The translations under genes were made by a program, and so were the position numbers. DNA of 64,000 nucleotides from Hyphomonadaceae bacterium (GTDB taxonomy: Bacteria; Pseudomonadota; Alphaproteobacteria; Caulobacterales; Hyphomonadaceae). Below, in pieces: positions 1-7,057 of the stretch; positions within the stretch are counted from its first letter, which is position 1, and each line of letters opens with the position of its first letter. The DNA lies in the NCBI GenBank assembly GCA_022844345.1, contig JALHLU010000007.1, positions 210,905-274,904 of the forward strand, written 5' to 3'. Below the pieces are notes generated by a model, which saw only the letters and a list, made by a program, of their open reading frames with translations, was not told where the DNA came from and did no database searches.

Positions 1-1295
1 ACGCTGTCGTATGACTCGGGCCCGCCGTGCGGCATGACGATCATTGGCAGGTTCTTGCGCTGATCTGCCGGCACGCCGACGGGCCAGGTGATCAGCGTCG
101 GTATGGGGAGGCCGTCGCGCGCCTTGTATTCGACCGTCACAACTTCGGCGATTTCCTCGGGCTTGATGTCGGGCCGGGCGCGGGCGACCTGCGTGAGGCG
201 GCGGCCGGGGCGATCGTAGAGGATGTAACGCGGCGGCTGGGCGCCGCCATCGACGTAGAGCAGGATCTTGTTCCAGTCGTCGGTCCACGAGGCGAGCGCG
301 ACGGCCGAGTCCGGCATCGCACCGACTGCGGCTTTCACTTCGCGGTTAAGCTGCTCGTCGAAAAGTTCGTAGCTGGGATACATGCCGGAGTAGGCGACGC
401 CCATTACCACCTTGTTCTCGTCGTTGATCACGCCGGCGATCTCCGCGCCCTCGCGCGTCTTCAGCGGGCCGGTGAGCGCGCCATCTGCGAGCGCGATCTC
501 GAACATCTCGGGGAATTCTGAAGATTCGTATTTGAGAGCGACCAGCGCGCCTTCGCGTTCGGAGAATCCGACAATGCCGAGCGATGGGCGCTTCGTGGTC
601 TCTGAATAGATCACGCGGTCGCCGCCGCCGGGATTGTAGGCGCGGATCTGGTAAAGGCTCTGCTTCTCGCTGAAGTCGATGCGGGCGATGATGTTCGCCT
701 TGTTATCCATCACCCAGCTGACCGTCATGCTGGAGCCTTGGCCGCCATTGAGGCGCGCGCCGCGCCCGGTCTCGAGGTTGACCTTGACCAGATCGAGCGT
801 CGGGTCTGTGCCTGTCTTGTCCATGAAGGCGGGCATGTAGACGTGCTGTCCGCCGGGATCGATGCCGACGATGCTGCCGAGGCCGGTCTGGAAACGGTAG
901 AGGCCCTGGGTGGCGACCAGAAGCTGCACGATCTTCTTCGTCTTGATGTTGTAGGCGAAGGCGGCGGTGTCTTCGTAGCGGCGCGTCATCCCGTTGTTCG
1001 CGGTCATCTGGGACGCGCGAAGGATGATGTAGTCGGGGCCAACCCAATAGGCGCCATTGGCCTTCACGTCCGGCAGCTTGATCAGCGCCTCGTTCTTGCC
1101 CGTCGCGAGATCATACTTTGCAAGATAGTCGACCCCATCGACGCGGCTGATGTAGGCGACGTACTTGCCATCGGGAGAAATGTCGGGCGAGCGGACGGCG
1201 GGCATGTCGCCGAAGGCTTCGGGCGGCGGTTTGGCGGTGGCGCTGCCAGCCACGAGCGCAAAAGCTGCGACGGCAACGGCAATTCTGCGAAGCAT
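1..1295 (-). CDS. S9 family serine peptidase (dipeptidyl-/acylaminoacyl-peptidase type), 3' part outside window
   Basis: This gene encodes a secreted prolyl-oligopeptidase-family enzyme. Reading the complement from the ATG at 1295 gives about 431 residues before the window edge. It opens with a Sec signal peptide (MLRRIAVAVAAFALVAGSATA), then PDISPDGKYVAYIS, typical of the first blade of the N-terminal beta-propeller. The visible part ends at LPMIVMPHGGPESYDS, where the alpha/beta-hydrolase domain of S9 peptidases begins; HGGP is the usual oxyanion-loop sequence. The catalytic Ser, Asp and His must lie beyond base 1, so activity cannot be checked. The likely role is hydrolysis of short peptides in the periplasm. 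The propeller and the HGGP junction make the family call firm, but the subfamily is open. Confidence 0.85.
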   Translation of the reverse strand, partial: MLRRIAVAVAAFALVAGSATAKPPPEAFGDMPAVRSPDISPDGKYVAYISRVDGVDYLAKYDLATGKNEALIKLPDVKANGAYWVGPDYIILRASQMTANNGMTRRYEDTAAFAYNIKTKKIVQLLVATQGLYRFQTGLGSIVGIDPGGQHVYMPAFMDKTGTDPTLDLVKVNLETGRGARLNGGQGSSMTVSWVMDNKANIIARIDFSEKQSLYQIRAYNPGGGDRVIYSETTKRPSLGIVGFSEREGALVALKYESSEFPEMFEIALADGALTGPLKTREGAEIAGVINDENKVVMGVAYSGMYPSYELFDEQLNREVKAAVGAMPDSAVALASWTDDWNKILLYVDGGAQPPRYILYDRPGRRLTQVARARPDIKPEEIAEVVTVEYKARDGLPIPTLITWPVGVPADQRKNLPMIVMPHGGPESYDS

Positions 1296-1426
1296 CTGAT
1301 TTCCCCCTCAACACCAGATCCAGCAGACTACCTAAAATGGCAGCCGGGAAAAGGGGCGGTCCTCAGCGTTGACGGTGGGAGGGCGTGGGCGCAGCCTGAT
1401 GGTTCAGGTGTGCAAGGAGTTTCGGG

Positions 1427-1942
1427 ATGTTGCGCAGGTGGGTGGGGTTGATCGTGCTGGGCGCATTCGCTGCGGCGCCGGCGATGGCCGATGTGACAGC
1501 CATGGCGCCGGATGGGTTTGTCATTCAGGTGAAAGGCGAGGTGGCGCTGGATCGTGATGCGGCGTGGGCGCGGCTGCTGGAAATTGGCCTTTGGTGGAAT
1601 GGCGCCCACACCTATTCGGGCGATGCGCTCAACGTGAAGCTGGATGCAATGGCGGGCGGCTGCTGGTGCGAACTGTGGGCGGGCGGCGAGGTGGAGCATG
1701 GGCGCGTCGTGATGGTGATGCCGAATGCAATGCTGCGCGCGGATACAGCGCTTGGTCCGCTGCAGGGGCTGGGCGTTTCAGGCGCAATGACTTTCACGCT
1801 GGCCGACGGCGCGGCGGGCGGCACGGCGATCACGCTGGACTACAGGGTCAATGGTTCGTCCCTTTCGGCGCTCGACGAGTTGGCCGAGGCCGTGGACCAG
1901 GTATTGACCGAACAGGTGACGGAGTTCGTGAAGCTCAACTAG
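1427..1942 (+). CDS. secreted SRPBCC-fold (polyketide cyclase/START-like) protein
   Basis: A 171-residue protein with a clear signal peptide (MLRRWVGLIVLGAFAAAPAMA). The rest has the rhythm of the SRPBCC ligand-binding fold. There is an early VKGEVALDRDAAWARLLEIGLWW segment (strand, then the first helix), a central set of strands (GGCWCELWAGGEVEHGRVVMVMP), and a long C-terminal helix (ALDELAEAVDQVLTEQVTEFVKLN). Members usually bind a hydrophobic ligand in the cavity beneath that helix. No ligand can be inferred here. The gene converges on the OmpA-like gene and shares a bidirectional terminator with it. The fold is judged by eye from pattern and length. Confidence 0.72.
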   Translation: MLRRWVGLIVLGAFAAAPAMADVTAMAPDGFVIQVKGEVALDRDAAWARLLEIGLWWNGAHTYSGDALNVKLDAMAGGCWCELWAGGEVEHGRVVMVMPNAMLRADTALGPLQGLGVSGAMTFTLADGAAGGTAITLDYRVNGSSLSALDELAEAVDQVLTEQVTEFVKLN

Positions 1943-1950
1943 CCAAACGA

Positions 1951-1976
1951 AAAGGGCGCTCCGGAGAGCGCCCTTC
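1951..1976. terminator. bidirectional intrinsic terminator between the SRPBCC and OmpA-like genes
   Basis: A perfect 8-bp stem GGGCGCTC/GAGCGCCC (1954-1961 and 1966-1973) with a CGGA loop lies 11 bases after the SRPBCC stop codon. An A-run sits on its left, which gives a T-run for the minus-strand OmpA-like transcript. A short T-rich tail sits on its right. Confidence 0.8.
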
Positions 1977-1999
1977 CCAGTAGAGTGTCCGAGCGAATC

Positions 2000-2650
2000 T
2001 TACTGCGTGACGGGACGCAGGGTCACTTCCACGCGGCGGTTCTGCGAACGCTTGGCTTCCGTGTTGTCCGGGAAGACGATCGGGTCGAGTTCGCCCGCGC
2101 CGCCGGTGGCCATACGCTGAGCCATCACGCCCTTGCCCTGCAGATAGGAGCGGACCGCGTTGGCCCGTTGCAGTGAAAGCTGGAGGTTGTTTTCCTCCGA
2201 GCCTTCGGTCGAGGCGTGGCCGACAATGTCGATTGTCGTCTGCGGATACTGGTTCAGCGACTCCGCCACCTTGTCGAGCCAGGGCATGAAGGTTGGCGAG
2301 AGCGCGGCCGAGCCCTTGTTGAAGGTGACGTCAGCTGGCATCACGAGTTCGATCGTGTCGCCGACGCGCTGGAGGCCGATGCCGCTCGACATGGTCTGGC
2401 GCTTCAGGTCTTCTTCCTGGCCGTCCATGTAGCGGCCAATGGCGCCGCCCGCGAGCGCGCCGACAGCTGCGCCGACCACGGCGTTGCGGCCATCGTCGCC
2501 ACCCATGAAGACGCCGCCGATGGCGCCTGCGAGTGCGCCGATGCCGGCGCCAGTTGCGGTGCGTCCGTAGATCGCCTGGCCGGTAAGCGGATCAGTGGCG
2601 CAAGCAGTCATGGCGAGTGCAGCCGCCGTTATAAAAAGAATACGCTTCAT
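2000..2650 (-). CDS. OmpA-family outer-membrane lipoprotein with glycine-zipper domain
   Basis: A 216-residue protein with three parts. A lipoprotein signal ends ALAMTAC (Cys17). Residues 30-75 form a glycine-zipper region (GAGIGALAGAIGG ... AAVGALAGGAIGRYMD). The C-terminal part, about residues 105-216, is an OmpA peptidoglycan-binding domain with VTFNKGSAALSP, TIDIVGHASTEGSEENNLQLSLQRANAVRSYL and a terminal SQNRRVEVTL. The domain binds meso-diaminopimelate in peptidoglycan, so the protein should tether the outer membrane to the wall. It resembles the YiaD/YfiB-type lipoproteins of Gram-negatives. It stands alone on this strand. Confidence 0.9.
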   Translation of the reverse strand: MKRILFITAAALAMTACATDPLTGQAIYGRTATGAGIGALAGAIGGVFMGGDDGRNAVVGAAVGALAGGAIGRYMDGQEEDLKRQTMSSGIGLQRVGDTIELVMPADVTFNKGSAALSPTFMPWLDKVAESLNQYPQTTIDIVGHASTEGSEENNLQLSLQRANAVRSYLQGKGVMAQRMATGGAGELDPIVFPDNTEAKRSQNRRVEVTLRPVTQ

Positions 2651-3145
2651 CGAAGTCTCCCTTTGAAACAGTCCGAATCGACGAACACGCCGGTTCGCTC
2701 CCGCGTATATCCCCGATGATCAGGGCACAAACGCGGCCCGTCGCGTTCGGTTGCGCCCAGATTGATTCATTGCGGGTTCACAATGGAGCAGCAGCGCAGA
2801 GGACCGCTGAGGAAGCCGGGCGGCTCCGCGTTGCTCACACCGGCAACAATTCCGCCACTGCGGCTTTCATGCACCAGCCTTGCCGTCAGCAGATCGGCTG
2901 CGCCCTGTGGGAATTGCCGATTCCCGTGAAGCTGGCGCGTCGCGCTTTGCGGCTGATCGCGGGCTGATGGCGATTTGGCGCATGGAAACTGGAAATGTAT
3001 CAGAGACTTGGCGGCAGAAATCAACGCGAAGCTTCGCTCTCTAGCCGCCGCGCGCGAGGGCTCCTCTCCGGTTGCGGAAGTGCTAGAGTGACGAGACTCA
3101 AGTGTTCAGGGCGCAACATAGCGTCCGTGTCGTACGGGGTTGTGA
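2651..3145. other. 495-bp intergenic region without a supported gene
   Basis: This lies between two divergently transcribed lipoprotein genes. Short open frames occur on both strands (for example 2716-2967 and 2767-3024), but they overlap each other in antisense and have no recognisable domain, signal peptide or good ribosome-binding site. No hairpin with a T-run and no tRNA-like cloverleaf was seen. It probably carries promoters for the flanking genes. Confidence 0.5.
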
Positions 3146-4042
3146 ATGTCGGGACGGGCCGGAGGATCGACAAATCCTGCCGCCGCTATCGCGCGGGCCG
3201 CAGCATTTTGCTGTGCGCTGGCGCTGGCGGCGTGCGGCGGACAGGGCGCGCAGGCGCCGGCCGCTGACGCCGGAGGTGCGGACGCAGGCCTCAGCAATGC
3301 GGGCGGGGCGCAGGGCGCAGCAGGTGGTTCGTCTGAAAATTCAGGCGGCCTTTCCGTGATGGCGGACCCGTCGGGGCCGCTGGATATGACGACCTGGGTG
3401 ATGCAGGCGCCCTTCTATGCGGCCGGCGATGAACCTGCCTGGCGGCTCGAGATCGCGGACGGTTGGTTCTCGTTCAAGCGGTCTGCCCTTCGCGCCATCG
3501 AGGAGCCGATGGTCCAGCCCGTCAAGGATGGCGCGGCGGACGTCTTCCAGACGGGTTCGCTGAAGATCGTGATCCGGCGCGAGACCTGCCAGGCGGGTGG
3601 GCAGACGAGCGAGTTTGCGGTGGACGTAACCTATGACGACGATCCGTTCTCCGGCTGCGCGTTCCCCGCTCCGGCGGCGGGCATTGCGACTTCGCCCGAA
3701 GCGGGGGCCGTTGCCGGCGCTGTGGGCTCGATTGATGCCTGCCTTGCGAAGCTGGGCCAGCCGGCGCTGGTGACCGGCGTTGCGCCGCGCCAGGATGGGG
3801 CGTTGACGTCTGTTGGCCTGCGCGCGCGCAATGGCACGCTGTACGAGTGTGGAGCGGAGACGGCTTCGGGTGCGATCCTCTATCTCGATCCCATCGAAGT
3901 GGGCGCCCAGGCTCCGTGGATGAGCCGCATGCGGTTCGTGCGCGAAGGTGTGGCGACGAGCGCGCCATGCCCCGATGCAGAAGAAGTGCGCGGGGGCGAG
4001 CAGGTGCTGGGCCGCATGCTGAGCCGCGCCTGCAAATTCTAG
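3146..4042 (+). CDS. predicted lipoprotein with a COG3650-like domain
   Basis: A 298-residue protein. Its N-terminus has a long Ala/Gly-rich leader ending in a lipobox (CCALALAAC, Cys near residue 30). A low-complexity Ala/Gly/Ser linker follows, to about residue 70. The core starts with APFYAAGDEPAWRLEIADGWFSFKR and continues with SLKIVIRRETCQ ... VTYDDDPFSGCAF. That matches the pattern of a small envelope-protein family (COG3650-like, of unknown function) in which a GxEPxW segment is followed by a strand pair and a conserved GC motif. The C-terminal part has more cysteines and may form disulfides. Function is unknown; the cell-envelope location is inferred from the lipobox. Confidence 0.7.
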   Translation: MSGRAGGSTNPAAAIARAAAFCCALALAACGGQGAQAPAADAGGADAGLSNAGGAQGAAGGSSENSGGLSVMADPSGPLDMTTWVMQAPFYAAGDEPAWRLEIADGWFSFKRSALRAIEEPMVQPVKDGAADVFQTGSLKIVIRRETCQAGGQTSEFAVDVTYDDDPFSGCAFPAPAAGIATSPEAGAVAGAVGSIDACLAKLGQPALVTGVAPRQDGALTSVGLRARNGTLYECGAETASGAILYLDPIEVGAQAPWMSRMRFVREGVATSAPCPDAEEVRGGEQVLGRMLSRACKF

Positions 4043-4046
4043 GGCG

Positions 4047-4838
4047 TCAGTTCCAGGGCTTGTAGACCGATACTGCGGGAGGAAGCTCCGGCTCCTTTTT
4101 CGGCGGCCTTGCGGGCTGCGCTGCGACGCTCGCGACCATTCCGGATTCTGGCGTCTGGACCGAACGGGCGCTGAAGCCCTTGATCAAGAATGCCGGGTGG
4201 GCCGCAGCAGGGGCCGGCGCTGCCCGCGCAGCAGACACGAGTGGCGGCGGCATGGCGGGGGCAGGCTCGGGCTCGGGCGTTTTTGCAAAGCTCTCAACGG
4301 CCCCGAAGGCTGGCTTCGGCAACGCCGCCGATGAAGGGGCGATGGGTGCAGCGGCGGCAGGGGCGGACCTCGGCGGCTCGGCGCGAACGATCTCCTGTGG
4401 CGGGGCGCGGTTGGGCTCAGGCGGCGGGGCGGCATGGGGCGGAGGCGGGGTCGAGGCCACCGCGGGCTGCGGCGCGGGCGCTGGTTCAGCGAAGGTCTTC
4501 GAGGGAGTCGAGAGCGAGGAAAGGATGCTTGCAATCGCAGCCTCCGCGCCGCGCGCCACGCGATGAGCCTTCCCGGCCATTGCGGCGACGTGCGTGGCGA
4601 AGGTGCCCGCGCCATCGGGCCAGGGGGTTGCAGCAAGATCGGCCGCGTCGGCGCGCTCGAGCTCCCGGCCATCGCCACGCAGGAGGCGCAGGGTCGGCGG
4701 CTCGGCCTCGACCTCGACGACATAGCCTTCGGAATCGAACCGCGAGGATTGGCGCTCGCCCTCCTGCCACGCGATGTGGCCGGCGTCTGTCAGTTCGCAG
4801 AGTTTGCGAATGAGCTGTTGCGTCGATGGATGCAGCAT
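4047..4838 (-). CDS. hypothetical protein with Pro/Ala-rich C-terminal half
   Basis: A 263-residue protein that I do not recognise. Residues 1-110 look globular (MLHPSTQQLIRKLCELTDAGHIAWQ ... VEVEAEPPTLRLLRGDGRELE). Residues 115-240 are almost entirely Pro, Ala, Ser and Glu, a likely disordered linker. The last 20 residues (KKEPELPPAVSVYKPWN) end in aromatic residues that could be a short binding motif. There is no signal peptide or membrane segment. Its stop lies 4 bases from that of the convergent lipoprotein gene. The frame is supported by codon-position GC bias and the coherent N-terminal domain. Confidence 0.65.
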   Translation of the reverse strand: MLHPSTQQLIRKLCELTDAGHIAWQEGERQSSRFDSEGYVVEVEAEPPTLRLLRGDGRELERADAADLAATPWPDGAGTFATHVAAMAGKAHRVARGAEAAIASILSSLSTPSKTFAEPAPAPQPAVASTPPPPHAAPPPEPNRAPPQEIVRAEPPRSAPAAAAPIAPSSAALPKPAFGAVESFAKTPEPEPAPAMPPPLVSAARAAPAPAAAHPAFLIKGFSARSVQTPESGMVASVAAQPARPPKKEPELPPAVSVYKPWN

Positions 4839-4887
4839 TTTGTATTCAGCCTCCCGGGATGAAGGATGGGAGCGGAGAGGGGCTGGG

Positions 4888-5301
4888 TCAAGTTTGGCGG
4901 ATGAGCCGGGCGATGCGGCGTGAAAGCTTTGCGGGATCGCGGGTTTCGCATTCCCAGAGGGTGCGCGGGGCCCAGCCCAGCTTGCGGAGCGCGGCGGCGG
5001 CGGCTTTGTCGCGCACTATGTTGCGGCTGATCTTGGCCTGCCAGTAGGCGCGGTTGGTCTGTGGCATGCGGGCGCCGCGTTGGCAGTCGTGGCCGTGCCA
5101 GAAGCAGCCATGGACGAAGAGGACGATGCGGCGCGAGGGGAAGGCCAGATCCGGCTTGCCGGGCAGATCGTCGCGATGGAGCCGGAAGCGCAGCCCAAGG
5201 GCATGGGCTGCGCGGCGAACCGCGAGTTCGGGCGTGGTGTCCTTCGACTTCACCGCGCGCATCACGGCGGAGCGTTGTGCAGGGTTGAAGACGTCCGTCA
5301 T
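4888..5301 (-). CDS. vsr: very short patch repair endonuclease (Vsr)
   Basis: A 137-residue T:G mismatch nicking endonuclease. It cuts 5' of the T that arises when 5-methylcytosine deaminates at the site of the partner methyltransferase. The start is the ATG at 5301, because the domain begins there (MTDVFNPAQRSAVMRAVKSKDT). Diagnostic motifs are RAVKSKDTTPE, GKPDLAF with the metal-binding Asp51, and FVHGCFWHGHDC with Trp68 and His69, which sit at the same positions as the E. coli catalytic residues. NRAYWQAKI and LGW....WEC motifs follow. It is on the same strand as the C5 methyltransferase upstream (5685-6815), its expected partner. The two are separated by an oppositely oriented histone-like gene. 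Confidence 0.95.
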   Translation of the reverse strand: MTDVFNPAQRSAVMRAVKSKDTTPELAVRRAAHALGLRFRLHRDDLPGKPDLAFPSRRIVLFVHGCFWHGHDCQRGARMPQTNRAYWQAKISRNIVRDKAAAAALRKLGWAPRTLWECETRDPAKLSRRIARLIRQT

Positions 5302-5388
5302 CGGAAGGTTTGCCGCGAAGAGGTTGAATCCAAGTGTGCGCAGGGCGAATGTGCTCCACCCGATTCTATCTTGAAGCAAGGAAACGTC

Positions 5389-5658
5389 ATGGCTCGTACA
5401 ACGCACCGCAGCTCGAAGGGCACGAAACTCTACGCCGTTCGCGACAAGGAAGGCCAGTTCAAGGATATCCAGACCTACAAGCGCGCGCATGGGCAGGACA
5501 TCAAGCGCACCAGCATGGCGGAAACAGCCGCGAAGAAAGCAGCTGCGAAGAAGGCTGCCAAGAAAGCTCCGGCCAAGAAGGCGGCTGTGAAGAAGACGGC
5601 CGTGAAGAAGATGGCTGTGAAGAAAGTGGCGAAGAAGGCTGCAGCGAAGAAGAAGTGA
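5389..5658 (+). CDS. small Lys/Ala-rich histone H1-like DNA-binding protein
   Basis: An 89-residue basic protein. The start ATG at 5389 is preceded by AAGGA. Residues 1-45 form a conserved-looking head (RSSKGTKLYAVRDKEGQFKDIQTYKRAHGQDIKR). Residues 46-89 are a run of AAKK, AVKK and APAKK repeats like the tails of eukaryotic histone H1 and bacterial H1-like proteins. The tail should bind DNA nonspecifically by charge. The gene lies between vsr and the methyltransferase gene but on the opposite strand, 27 bases from the end of the latter. Repeat number in such tails often varies between strains. DNA compaction is inferred from composition. Confidence 0.8.
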   Translation: MARTTHRSSKGTKLYAVRDKEGQFKDIQTYKRAHGQDIKRTSMAETAAKKAAAKKAAKKAPAKKAAVKKTAVKKMAVKKVAKKAAAKKK

Positions 5659-5684
5659 TCGGGAGGGCGCGTATGCGGGCGGCG

Positions 5685-6815
5685 TCAGGCCGCGGCGCGC
5701 GCGCCCTTTGCTCCGGCGAGCGGAGCGAGCAGGTTCTGCCCGAGCCAGCGGACGACGGGAACCGAGACGCCATCGCCCATGACCTTGAGCGCGTTGGTCT
5801 CGCTCTTTGGCAGTTTGTAGCTGTCGGGCAGGCCCATGAGGCGGGCGGCTTCGCGGGCGAGCAGCGGGCGCAGGCGGACGCGGCCTTTCTCGGTGACAAT
5901 GAGGAGCTGTTTGGACGAGCCGCCGGCAGGCGTGCGCAGGCAGCCGGCGAGGCCGTCATAGCGGATCTCGGCGCGCTGGATGCGTTTGCCGTTCTCGATG
6001 CGGATGCGGCGGTAGACGGCGCCGGCGTTCCAGCTGGGATCAGCAAGGGCGGCTTCGACACGCTGGCGATGCAAGGGCGCCATCTGCGAGATGAGGCGCT
6101 GCGTGTCTGCGTCCGAGCGCCAGGCGGCGTCGGGCGGATCACGATCGAGCAGGGCCGCAAGATCGGCATTGCGGCGCGGCGGGTGGGGCAGGCGCCACCA
6201 GACCCAGGCGAGGTGAGTCTGGTCGGGAAGGTTCGCGGCGGCGGCGCGCAGGGCGGGCGGATGGAAAGTGTCGTCGGGCTGGTCCGACACGAGGCCGGGC
6301 GGAAGCTTGCCCTTGTGCGCGACGATGAAGAGGCGCTGGCGCGATTGGGGAGAGAACAGCGCGGCGTCGATCTGCATGGCGCCGACGCGATAGCCGGCGT
6401 CGGCGAGCGTGGTGAGAAGGGTGGCGAGATCGCGTCCGCCATGGCTGGAGATCAGGCCGGAGACGTTTTCGATGACGATGGTCTTCGGGGCGGCCTCGCC
6501 CTTTTTCTCGATGATGTTCCAGAAGCCCCAGAAGGCGCCCGAGCGCGGCGCGTTGAGGCCGCGTCTGCCCCCGGCGAGGGACAGGTCCTGGCAGGGGAAG
6601 CTGGCCCAGGCCAGGGCGGCGGCAGGAATGTCGGCCGGGCGCAGGTTCCAGATATCGCCCTGGACGATGGGGTCTCCGGGGTTGTTGGCGCGATAGGCCT
6701 CGCACTTCATCGGGTCGATGTCGTTGGCGAAGGCGCAGTCCATCAGGCCGTCGAGGCCGGCGCGGGCCATGCCGCCGCCGGCGAAGAATTCGAGGAAGGT
6801 CGGGCGGGTCGCCAT
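5685..6815 (-). CDS. DNA (cytosine-5)-methyltransferase, solitary Dcm-type
   Basis: A 376-residue C5 methyltransferase. Motif I is LEFFAGGGMARAGL (residues 8-21, AdoMet binding). Motif IV is FPCQDLSL with catalytic Cys75. Motif VI is IENV (Glu116). Motif VIII is QSRQR (157-161). Motif X is GDGVSVPVVRWLGQ near the C-terminus. The target-recognition region is about residues 200-300 and cannot be read as a specificity. The gene is followed on the same strand by vsr, as in dcm-vsr pairs. No restriction endonuclease gene is visible nearby, so this looks like an orphan methyltransferase used for regulation or protection. The start at 6815 gives a standard N-terminus (MATRPTFLEFFAGGG). Confidence 0.93.
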   Translation of the reverse strand: MATRPTFLEFFAGGGMARAGLDGLMDCAFANDIDPMKCEAYRANNPGDPIVQGDIWNLRPADIPAAALAWASFPCQDLSLAGGRRGLNAPRSGAFWGFWNIIEKKGEAAPKTIVIENVSGLISSHGGRDLATLLTTLADAGYRVGAMQIDAALFSPQSRQRLFIVAHKGKLPPGLVSDQPDDTFHPPALRAAAANLPDQTHLAWVWWRLPHPPRRNADLAALLDRDPPDAAWRSDADTQRLISQMAPLHRQRVEAALADPSWNAGAVYRRIRIENGKRIQRAEIRYDGLAGCLRTPAGGSSKQLLIVTEKGRVRLRPLLAREAARLMGLPDSYKLPKSETNALKVMGDGVSVPVVRWLGQNLLAPLAGAKGARAAA

Positions 6816-7031
6816 GGGGGGAGTTTGCCGCGATTCGGGAAGGGACGCTTGGGGGCATGGGGGGTGAGAGGCATGGGGGCGCGGGCTCGCGGTCTCGCAG
6901 ATCGGGCCTGCCAGGTGGTGGTTTTTAGGTCAGGTCACATCGAGGTCGGGTGAGGCCTTGTTGGCTAGCTCCGGCGGCGATGGTTGGGGTCAAGTCCGTG
7001 CGGCTTTTCGTTTTGCGCACGGGTCCGCGTT

Positions 7032-7052
7032 CTCGCAGGCGGGGCCTGCGAG
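7032..7052 (-). other. conserved hairpin just downstream of the duplicated hypothetical gene
   Basis: A perfect 9-bp stem CTCGCAGGC/GCCTGCGAG with a GGG loop lies 5 bases past the stop codon of the 7058-7681 gene. Copy 2 of the locus has the equivalent hairpin at 63431-63451, with one stem base changed from C to T (still a G-T wobble) and the loop changed to GAA. The pairing therefore survives divergence. No T-run follows on the minus strand, so it could be a factor-dependent terminator or an mRNA 3' stabiliser. Confidence 0.5.
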
Positions 7053-7057
7053 GCGCG

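Noticed and set aside
738..1451. A 237-codon plus-strand open frame
   Set aside because: It is antisense to the S9 peptidase gene, which has a signal peptide and family motifs; the frame is a by-product of high GC.
2716..3024. Two overlapping open frames on opposite strands, 83 and 85 codons
   Set aside because: No domain, no signal peptide, no good ribosome-binding site, and each is antisense to the other. Long spurious frames are common at this GC.
4888..6815. Full restriction-modification system
   Set aside because: Only the methyltransferase and Vsr are found. The neighbouring genes (proline-rich protein, histone-like protein) have no nuclease motifs.
5334..6953. A 539-codon plus-strand open frame across the methyltransferase gene
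   Set aside because: It is antisense to a gene with all C5-methyltransferase motifs, and its translation is low-complexity Gly/Arg/Ala.
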